DNA of 64,000 nt from Notamacropus eugenii (Eukaryota > Chordata > Mammalia > Diprotodontia > Macropodidae). The position numbers and the translations under genes were made by a program. Of the stretch, positions 56,300-64,000 are shown piece after piece. The DNA lies in the NCBI RefSeq assembly GCF_028372415.1, contig NC_092872.1, forward strand, positions 389,630,853 through 389,694,852, read 5' to 3'. Below the pieces are notes generated by a model, which ran no database searches, was not told where the DNA came from, and saw only the letters and a program-made list of their open reading frames with translations. The stretch's first letter is position 1, and each line of letters opens with the position of its first letter.

Positions 56300-56620
56300 T
56301 TTTAATCCTGTTATACCTGGAATTCTCCTTCCTAAGTTCTACCTCTAAAAATCCCCAGGCTTCTTCAAAGCACAGCTCAAGTTAATCCCTCCTGCATGAA
56401 GCCTTTCCTGACTACCCATAGGTACTAGTGCATCCCAAATGGTCTGATACAGTATTTACTTTGTGCATATTTTGTATCTATTTACTTATATAAGTACATA
56501 TTGTTTCCCCCAATAGAATGTAAGCTTGGTAAGAGCAGGGACTTCTTCAGTTTCGTCTTTGTATTATCCAGCATTTAGCACAACACCTGAAACATAGTAG
56601 CAGCTTTAAAATGCTTGTTA
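56300..56620 (+). repeat. L2 LINE 3' end interrupted by a 7SL retrocopy
   Basis: AAAGCACAGCTCAAGTTAAT, CATGAAGCCTTTCCTGACTA, AGAATGTAAGCTTGGTAAGA, ACACCTGAAACATAGTAGCA, AAAATGCTTGTT; the terminus resumes after the insertion at about 56927 with GCTTGTTGGTAGATTGATCG. Confidence 0.7.
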
Positions 56621-56926
56621 GCTGAGCACGGTGGAGCACAGCTTGTTCCTGGGAGAAGTTTAGACTGGTGGACTGTTGGAGTTTGGGAGTTCTGAGTTGC
56701 AGGTGGACTAAGCCTAGTTGGGTGCTCACACTAGGTCTGGAAATAATAAGACGAGTTCCTGCGAGTGGAAGATTATCAAGCTGCCTAAAGAAGGACAAAC
56801 TGGCCCAGGTCAGAAAAGCAGAGCAGGTTAAAGCTTCTGTAGCAATCAGCATTAACATCAGCACATGAGTGACTGCTGCACTGCCAGCCTGGGCAAGAGA
56901 GGGAGAAAGGAAAAAAGAAAAAAAAA
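56621..56926 (+). pseudogene. 7SL (SRP) RNA retropseudogene
   Basis: Near-full-length 7SL copy (about 285 nt plus A-rich tail). It follows the 7SL order: GCTGAGCACGGTGGAGCACA, GGGAGTTCTGAGTTGCAGGT, TTGGGTGCTCACACTAGGTC, then the S domain CTGCCTAAAGAAGGACAAAC, TGGCCCAGGTCAGAAAAGCA, GAGCAGGTTAAAGCTTCTGT, and the closing CACTGCCAGCCTGGGCAA. The S domain rules out an Alu/B1-type SINE. An A-rich tail and repeated GCTTGTT (56613-56619 and 56927-56933) mark LINE-mediated retroposition. Roughly a fifth of positions differ from the human 7SL I remember, so it is unlikely to be functional. Confidence 0.85.
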
Positions 56927-56999
56927 GCTTGTTGGTAGATTGATCGATTGATGTGGCAGGAGCAGCAATGACTTGAGAGACAAGAAACCTGGATTCTAG

Positions 57000-57440
57000 A
57001 TCTGTACAGATGTGACCATGTTATTCCACTACTCCAGAAACTTCAGTGGCTCCCTATTATCTCTAGGATAAATTATAACCTCCTTGTCCTGGTATTTAAA
57101 GCCTTTCACAACCTGTCTTTCAGATTGATCACATATTATTCCTTGTCATGTATTTCAGCCAAAGTGGTCTATTTGCTGTCCATATACACAACACTCTATC
57201 TTCGTGTCTTTGCATGTGGTCTGACCACCATGGAGAGCTCCTTCTTCCTTACCTTTACCTTGTAGAATCCCTAGCTTCCTTCAAAGCACATGTTAAGTGC
57301 CATTCCTCCTATAAGAGACTTTTCCTGGTTTCCCTTGATCTTAATACTCCCTATCCTAGTGGTGTTTTTGTATTTACTTTTTGTGAGTTCTGTATTTACT
57401 TATCTACGTACCTGTTTTTTCCAAGTAGAATGTAAACTCT
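57000..57440 (+). repeat. L2 LINE, ORF2 end and 3' UTR
   Basis: TCAGTGGCTCCCTATTATCT, TATTTAAAGCCTTTCACAAC, CTTCAAAGCACATGTTAAGT, AGAATGTAAACTCTTTGAGA. Confidence 0.75.
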
Positions 57441-57444
57441 TTGA

Positions 57445-58190
57445 GAATATCCTGGACAGGTACTGCAAATAGACAAGTAATACCCAGAGTTAAGTGATGG
57501 GGAAGAAAGAGGACTGGACTGCTTTTGAGAAATTGCAGAATCCTTTTAGTGACCCCAAACTTCTCTCTGGAACAAAGGCCTATCTTTAAATAAGTGTCCC
57601 GCCAGCCTTATGTGGATAGAGATCATGGAACCTTACAGGATTTGAAGAATTAAAAATGAGTAAAACCCAAAGGGCAATGGAAAGGTGGGTTCACATTGAG
57701 GGTGCATAGGCTACAACACATTGTAAACAAGCAACTTCTTAAGCAGAATCAGAGTAAAATATGTCATCAAGGAAGTATTTGATTGAAAAAGAAGATGGAC
57801 TGGTCATATGGAGAGAGTGAGAGTCAATTCATATACTTCCCTGGTATACTTGTGATGTCAAGAGAAATCAAGGAAGGCTCTCAGCATATTGAGTAGACCC
57901 TTTTGGAGAACTTGTGAAGGACATGGACACAAAATACCAAGGATATGCAGGGTCAGATGGGCTGTGATTCACATTGGTGGATGGCATATCTGCATTGATA
58001 AATCTCAGATTCTTTTCAATGACTGAGCATTCCCAGCACTTAACATAGTATCAGGTATATGCAGAAGGCACTCAATACCTGGCTACTGAATTGAACTGGT
58101 GGTTCTTATATGACCTTGGGTAAACCCCTTAATCTCATCCCAGTTTCCTTCTCTATGAAATGAATTTATCAACGGTAATACAAAGGGAAA
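57445..58190. other. Unassigned sequence
   Basis: An L2-like scrap at 58020-58100; otherwise nothing recognised. Confidence 0.3.
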
Positions 58191-58194
58191 CAAA

Positions 58195-58275
58195 AGGGAG
58201 AGACTGTAGATTTGCCCAAGGTCACACATCTAGTAAATACCTATCAGGATTTGAACCTATATCTCTTCTTGTGAA
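58195..58275 (-). repeat. MIR fragment
   Basis: AGATTTGCCCAAGGTCACAC, AGGATTTGAACCTATATCTC. Confidence 0.6.
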
Positions 58276-58364
58276 ACTATCAGATGTGATGTGAGGGGTC
58301 TCTTAGTATGGTTAGAGCAATGGTTAATTTGTGCTGTAGACGGATGATGAAGCATGCTTACAGT

Positions 58365-58610
58365 AATATGCTAGTAAATGTTTAACAACCAGTTGTCTGG
58401 GGGTGAGGAATGTACCCACAAACATTTTTAAGTGTAATACGCATCATTGACATTCTACCTATTACCTTCTTAAATCTAGAAATTCAAAAAATGATAAATC
58501 AAACCGAAATTTGTAGCATTTCATGATTTTGAAGGTGTGAATGCTTACACTAAAAATTTAACAACTGGCCCTCAAGAATCAGTTCAGGCTATTTCCAGCT
58601 TGCCTGGGCA
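58365..58610. repeat. Unnamed dispersed repeat X, copy 2
   Basis: Diverged copy of 50125-50360: TAGTAAATGTTTAACAACCA, GATAAATCAAACCG, TTTGTAGCATTTCATGATTT, GTGAATGCTTACACTAAAAA, TTTAACAACTGGC. Confidence 0.5.
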
Positions 58611-58614
58611 TGAT

Positions 58615-59569
58615 TCTCACTTCTTGATACAGAAGTGATGGGCCTGAGGTAGAGAATGAGACATCAGTTTTCAGACATGGCTAAATATATTAATTCATTT
58701 TGCTTAGCTATACTCAGTTTTAATAAAAGAAGGTTTCTGTTGAGGAAGGATAAATTAGTAGGAAGTGTTAGAGATGTGAAAGAAAAGATCATTAAGAAAG
58801 AAAAAATATATACCTTAAAACAAACAAACAAAAACAAAAAGTTCACAGGGGGGCACAAATAGCAATTTTGTTATCATTTTGTTATTTTAAAACATGCTTT
58901 TAAAAAGCAAACTGTACATAATACAAGTTCACAATTACATATATGATTCACTTTTTTGTTCTTCTTTGGAATGTTTGTGTTTGTTGATGACTATTAAGTT
59001 CATAATAAAAAAGATTTTTTTGAAAACAAAAGGGATTGAATCTTGAAGGTCATTGCCATCTCTGACATTTTACTGTAAGACAATCAGAGTCTCTGTCACT
59101 CCCCTCCTCTCTGTTCTGGGCATGAGGTTGGCACAGAGCAATAAAGGGACCGAGGATTTATCTGGACCCACTGAAAACATTTTTGCATCACGATGCTACA
59201 GTATTGGGAAACCCTGGTTGGGAGACAAGGGCCTGATTGGTGACTGTGCTGGACAGTTCTTTTTCTTTTCAAGACGGCTCCCACGGTGTGGAATGGGATG
59301 ATACTGAATTTCACAGGGTGGCTGCACAACAGATGTTAGCCAGATGGTTTTGTTTGGCAGCCAGGGAGAATGGAATGCTGGTGGTATGGAACAGAGGGTA
59401 GGGGCAAAGGCCAAGTCCTGTTACAAGATCTTTTTTTCTTTCCTCCTCTCTGTCACCAAATTAACCATTACTCTAATCTAACCATTACTTTTAAGACTAA
59501 GAGAGTTCTCAGATCACGTCTGGTAGTTTCATAAGAAGAGATGCAATAATAGCAGATATCATTACATTT
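58615..59569. other. Unassigned; unique-looking patch at 59040-59420
   Basis: 58680-59030 is A/T-rich. 59040-59420 has balanced composition, no repeat signature, and could be a conserved noncoding element. Small frames on both strands have no support. Confidence 0.3.
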
Positions 59570-60075
59570 GGAATCAGAGGACTTGGTTCAAATGCTGACT
59601 GTTATTTACGAGGTGTGTCACCTTGGGCAAGTCATTTATTTTGGGGTTCAGTTTCCTCATTTGTAAATTTAGGGCAGCAGACTCAATGTAATTCTGTTAA
59701 TAAACATGTATTAAGGTATATAGTGTGTGCCAGGCCTTGTACTAAAATCTGGGGATACAAAGAAAGGTAAGAGAAAGTTCTCCTAGAGAATATCATAGAA
59801 TCACAGAAACTCAACATTGTATTACATCAGAAATCACCTAGTACAAGCCTCCTTTGATCAGGAGTCTCTACAGCATAGAATTGTAGAGCTCATAGAATCA
59901 CAGATATAGACTTGGAAGAGATCTCAGAAACAATTCATTTCAATCTCTGTTTTAGAAATGGGGAAAATGAGATCCAAGTTCAAGTGACTTTTTCATAGTC
60001 ATATTGGTAGCAAACATCAGAGGCAGGATTTGAACTCACCTCTGCCTCCAGAGGCATTACTCTAGCTTTCAGAAG
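59570..60075. repeat. MIR (+), L2 end (-), CR1/L3-MIR (-)
   Basis: 59570-59690: GTGTCACCTTGGGCAAGTCA. 59695-59800: GTGTGCCAGGCCTTGTACTA, CTGGGGATACAAAGAAAGGT. 59805-60075: AGAATCACAGATATAGACTT, GCAGGATTTGAACTCACCTC. Confidence 0.6.
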
Positions 60076-60207
60076 TTATCCAATTCAATTTCCAAATGAG
60101 CTTGAATCTCTCGACTAGTCTCTCCCAAAAAGCCTTGAGAGATGGGAAACCCTTTACCTATCAAAATAGTCACTTTCACTTTTGGACAGCCCTAATTATT
60201 GTGTGTA

Positions 60208-60440
60208 GGGCAGGTAGGTGGTGCAGTGGATAGTGAACTGGATGTGGATCTGAGTTCAGATGTGGCCTCTGACACTTACAAGCTGTGTGACCTTAGGCAA
60301 GTCACTTAACCCCTATTTGCCTCAGTTCCTTATCTGTAAAATGCAGACATACATGAGAAGGAAATGGCAAACTACTCCAGTATCTTTGCCAAGAAAACCT
60401 CCATGGGATCATGTAGAATGAGACACAACTAAACAACAAC
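60208..60440 (+). mobile_element. Marsupial tRNA-derived CORE-SINE
   Basis: GGGCAGGTAGGTGGTGCAGT, GTGTGACCTTAGGCAAGTCA, GGAAATGGCAAACTACTCCA, GACACAACTAAACAACAAC. Short flanking match AATTATT on both sides. Confidence 0.88.
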
Positions 60441-60444
60441 AAAT

Positions 60445-60895
60445 TATTTTGAAGTTCTTTATAGTTGGCTAAAACCTATCTCCATGGAACTTCTACCCAT
60501 TATTTCTAGTCCAGTCCTCTCAAGCCAAGTAGATTAAGTCTAATTTTCCTGTAATTGTAGTTGAAATGTTTGAGGACTGCTCTCAGGTTTCCTGTTAGGG
60601 AAATTATGTCTTCTCTTGTCTAAAACATCCCCAGCAATTTCTGCTGATGTTCATATGATATGAGCTCTAGTTCTATCTCCCTGGTTGCTCTCAGGATGTG
60701 TTTCAGATTGTCAACATCTCTTTCAAAATGTGACAAGTAAATAGCATAACTGGGTTTTGAGTATACTAATTTGTTTAATGTGGAGTTCTCTGCAATCCCT
60801 ACCAGGTGGGTAGGAGTAGCTTCCTTGATTGACTCTCTATGTCTTTAAAAGTAGCACCACCAGACTGTTTGCTCTCTCTTTTCACCATCTCCCCC
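60445..60895. other. Unassigned; L3/CR1-like scrap
   Basis: 60470-60760 has weak CR1/L3-like text (TCCAGTCCTCTCAAGCC, TGTTTCAGATTGTCAACATC). Confidence 0.3.
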
Positions 60896-60899
60896 CTCC

Positions 60900-61185
60900 A
60901 TTTATTAATTTATTTGTTTTGAATTTCCAACATTCACTTCCATAAGTTTTAAATTTTCTCCCCCCCCCCAATGCCATGTAATCTTATATGGACTCTACAC
61001 ATGCATTCCTATTAAACACATTTTCACATTAGTCATGTTGCATAGGAGAATTGTAATGAATGGGAGAAACCATGAGAAAACCAAACCAAACCAAAATACA
61101 AGAGAAAGTAGTCTGCTTCATTTTGTGTTCTGACTCCTGCATGTGGATGGCATTTTACATCATGAGTCCTTTCTGTCATCTTTTT
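60900..61185 (-). repeat. L1 LINE 3' UTR
   Basis: Reverse of the 50540-51225 L1 end: TTCACTTCCATAAGTTTTAA, ACACATGCATTCCTATTAAA, AAGTAGTCTGCTTCATTTTG, TGGATGGCATTTTACATCAT. Contains a C10 tract. Confidence 0.85.
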
Positions 61186-61189
61186 AAGC

Positions 61190-61970
61190 TATGTTCCTGG
61201 CTATTGTGCCCAGAGTGGATGTGGACACCATGAACTGAACCAGTGACCTTGGCTCCCAGAAATGGGAGGAGTTTCTTTCTGCTTTATGCTATTTGTCCTC
61301 AGTTTCAGATGCTGGAGGTGATCTCTTCTGTATCAGGAGTTTGAGCCATGGAGTCAGGATTATAAGCCACATGGTGCAGCAGCCTGACCTCTCAACAGGG
61401 AAGCCCTGAAAAGTCAGGGTGCCTGGGGCTCAAGCCCCAGGGGCAGTTTCAGACTTGGGACTGGGACTGTGTCCGATGGGGTTTGAGCTAAGCTAAGAAC
61501 CTAATCCCCATCCCCTCCCTTAGAGACTGAGGTGGAGCTTTGGGAGTGGGGGTGGGGAGGAATATGCCTCCCACCTTTTGGGGGGATACATTTGTCTATT
61601 AGTGATTATCTTTTGAATTAAGTATTCCTTTTTGTAAAAGCTCCACTGTGTTACAATAGTATCCTAGATGTGAATGAGTCAGAGTAAAGAATGAGGGTAC
61701 TATATAGAAGCTTCTAGATGCTATACCTCATTGAAGTGGCCTAAGATTGTGTCAGCTGCCTCACAGAAAGTTCTTAATAAAGGTTGCTTGACTGACTGAC
61801 CTCTGTGCAATGCCCCTCTAAAAGAGTACTTAGATTTGCGAAACAATGTGCCTGCTGATAAAATGATTTAATTAAGTTCATTTTGCACTTAATATTGAGC
61901 ACACAAAGATTTTATTTTTCTGGCTCAGAGCAGGTAAGAGCCTTGGTCTCTGCTCTCCCTAGTGTTATCT
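61190..61970. other. GC-moderate unassigned patch
   Basis: 61200-61600 is richer in G+C than its surroundings, with a perfect inverted repeat GGGGCTCAAGCCCC at about 61427-61440. No frame or named repeat. Confidence 0.3.
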
Positions 61971-61974
61971 AACT

Positions 61975-62470
61975 GACCGCAGTGGCATGAATGATGAAGA
62001 TGATGATGATGAAACTTCACATTTGTTTTGTGCTTAATAATTATTTGACTCTTACAACATTTTGAGATAGGTGAGAGTGGGTAGTATTAGTTCCATTTTA
62101 CTGATAAGGAAACTAGAGACCCATGGTCACACTGAGCCAGGACTTATGGAAGGGACCTTAGAAATTCACTATTCCAACACTCTTATTTTAGTGCCATAGG
62201 ACCATAGATCAACAATGACCAGAGGTTATTTAGTTTCACCCTCTCATTTTACAGATCAGGAAACTGAGGTCCAGGGAAGGTAAATGACTGACTTGCCCAT
62301 GTTCATAAATTGGTTAATTATCAGAGATGCGATTTGAACCTAGAGACAGTGCTCTTCCTGATTTTTATAAGTTGAGCAAATTAAATAATTTGTCCAAGTT
62401 AAAAGGGTAGTGATTTGAATGTAAACCTCCAAACTTCCAGCCCCAATGCCTTTTCCACTATACCATTTTG
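61975..62470 (-). repeat. MIR and CR1/L3-MIR copies
   Basis: 61975-62130: CATTTTACTGATAAGGAAAC after a GAT repeat. 62150-62470: TAGTTTCACCCTCTCATTTT, ACAGATCAGGAAACTGAGGT, GCGATTTGAACCTAGAG. Confidence 0.6.
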
Positions 62471-62474
62471 CCTT

Positions 62475-63365
62475 AGATGGGATTTCAAATGACAGGTAGA
62501 GTTTCTTGGTCACAAACTAGTTCTCCCCCTTGCCTTCCCTCCACCTCCAGTTTTCATGCCAATATTTTTCTCAAAAACTTCAGTTCTTTTCTTCCAAGCA
62601 GATGTGATCAAGATCCATGTTTCTCAACACGGGCCTTTGATGCTGCAGTGTTCTCCAGAATGAGATCATTCCAGATGTGATCTCATGGATGTGGCAGCAC
62701 TGAGGAGTGTCAAAGGACCTATGCAGCTGCTCAGGTCTCTGTCCATGCCTGACAAGCTTCAAAGCTGAGAGTCAACCAAGGAAACTGATGGTCCAGTACC
62801 ATCAGGGAGAAGGAGTTGCAAGGCCCCTTTTAGTTATATCACAGAGAAAACAGTGAATTTATCATTTGTCCTCACTGGGGTTAGTTTAAGCTCATGAAAC
62901 AGGATACTGAGAAATCGTTCCTTTCTCCACATTGGGCTTTATGTGGAAGTCTAGGACATCTTCTGGACCAAAAATATCTTAGGAAGCTAATAGTGGATTT
63001 GTTTGACATTTTTTACTTTTCAAAGACCTTTCCTAGGTTTATTACCCTTTTCCATGAGTGTGCTAGCACGCTTTAGGGGGGATTATATCATCCCCCTATC
63101 CCTTTTCCACATCCTGCTCTAGACATGGTAAGTAAATCAACACAGGTAGATGCAGAATAATGAATCTCCTGTAACATTATTCAAATTCACACTGAATATT
63201 TCTATTAGGCTGGAACCAATTACTATATTTTATATAATTAAAACCTCAAACGGTGAGAATTCAGATATGTACAATGGTGTCTGACTGTACCACCATTGTT
63301 TTTCGAAAGGGTGTCTAAATCAATTGCCCTGTGGATCAACTCAACTTTCCTGGGATTGGAACTTT
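62475..63365. other. Unassigned sequence
   Basis: Nothing recognised with confidence. Confidence 0.3.
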
Positions 63366-63369
63366 TTTT

Positions 63370-63525
63370 CCCCTGCACCCATAACCCTATACGTATTGCC
63401 TTCTCCTCCTAAAGTAGAAGCAAGCCTCTTAAGGGCTCTTGTGTTTGTGGTTACTTTTGCATTTTTATTCCCAGCATTAGCATAGTATCTGACATATAAT
63501 AAATGCTTAATAAATGTATTTTCAT
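63370..63525 (+). repeat. L2 3' end
   Basis: TATTCCCAGCATTAGCATAG, TATCTGACATATAATAAATG, CTTAATAAATGTATTTTC. Confidence 0.6.
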
Positions 63526-63529
63526 CTAC

Positions 63530-64000
63530 CTATATCACTCATTCATTTCTTTTATAAGAAATCCAGTCTTGTTCAAAGGCTGACAACAAAGGGGAAAGGC
63601 ATTATTTTCTTAGGTGGGCTTGGTCTACATTTGGGTAGTCCTAAATGTTAAGATGATTTCCTTACATTCAGCTCACAAATGAAGTCAGGGCAAATATTCA
63701 TCCTCATTTTACAGATAAAAGCAACTGAGCTTGTAACACTGTTGTGGCATCTGTGAGCAGTAAAATCTAAAATAACTGAGGAAATGAGTTCAATTTTCTG
63801 AGCATATCAGTCTATTAAGTAACGCATGCCATTTGTTGGCCAGTATGCCAATTGCAAAACAAACTGGGACCAGGCCTCCTCAGCTTAACACTGGACCCTG
63901 AATACAGGGGGAGGCAGATTTTTACGCATTAAAAGAAAATAATTAATGGGATATAAACTAGGATACAAGATTAGGTAATCTGATTTCTAATTGGAGGAAA
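63530..64000. other. Unassigned terminal sequence
   Basis: A weak MIR scrap near 63695-63740; nothing else recognised. Confidence 0.3.

Noticed and set aside
56621-56926. Alu or B1-type SINE
   Set aside because: The S domain of 7SL is present and the host is marsupial, so a 7SL retrocopy fits better.
56621-56926. Functional SRP RNA gene
   Set aside because: Too many differences from conserved 7SL positions, an A-rich tail and a target duplication point to a retrocopy.
61190-61610. Retroviral LTR
   Set aside because: The GC-moderate patch has no convincing LTR ends, primer-binding site or duplicated partner in the window.

Overview
The window is vertebrate nuclear DNA, almost certainly from a marsupial. 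The best evidence is the repeat content: many copies of the marsupial tRNA-derived CORE-SINE (head GGCAGCTAGGTGGYRCAGTG, MIR-like core, 3' end CCAAGAAAACCCC...GACACAACTGAA), a SINE with an RTE-type tail (Mar-1 / opossum SINE1 style), RTE LINE copies, and abundant L2, MIR and CR1/L3 debris with marsupial-type L1 3' ends. The sequence cannot tell opossum, dasyurid and diprotodont apart.

Only one protein-coding gene is demonstrable: C1QTNF2 (CTRP2) on the minus strand. Its coding sequence lies in two exons, 37257-37014 and 35855-35242, which splice in phase to a 285-residue secreted protein. This has a signal peptide, 34 uninterrupted Gly-X-Y triplets and a C-terminal C1q domain, and matches the length I recall for the human protein. 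The coding exon begins only 9 nt before the ATG, so a 5' leader exon must lie upstream. A candidate (about 49085-48788) has a strong minus-strand donor and CACGTG and CCAAT boxes. Three AATAAA signals lie 355-440 nt past the stop codon.

Layout: 1-24.5 kb has no recognisable exon. It is repeat-rich and is probably the long first intron of the next gene, inferred to be CCNJL because in human 5q33.3 CCNJL lies just downstream of C1QTNF2 on the same strand. 24.62-25.44 kb is a CpG island, the likely CCNJL promoter. 25.5-34.8 kb is intergenic. 34.8-49.1 kb is C1QTNF2. 49.1-64 kb is upstream flank made mainly of LINEs and SINEs.

Open reading frames of 60-210 codons elsewhere are chance or repeat-derived; the 210-codon frame at 53429 is an RTE endonuclease fragment. 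I found no CRISPR array, operon, functional RNA gene or novel protein system. The most interesting structures are transposon-related: a 501-bp mini-RTE made of an RTE 5' head and 3' tail with its own target-site duplication, an internally deleted 2.15-kb RTE with the same head, a SINE carrying the same tail, a near-full-length 7SL RNA retrocopy inserted in an L2 tail, a local triplication of a ~100-bp unit, and several small repeat pairs that I cannot name.
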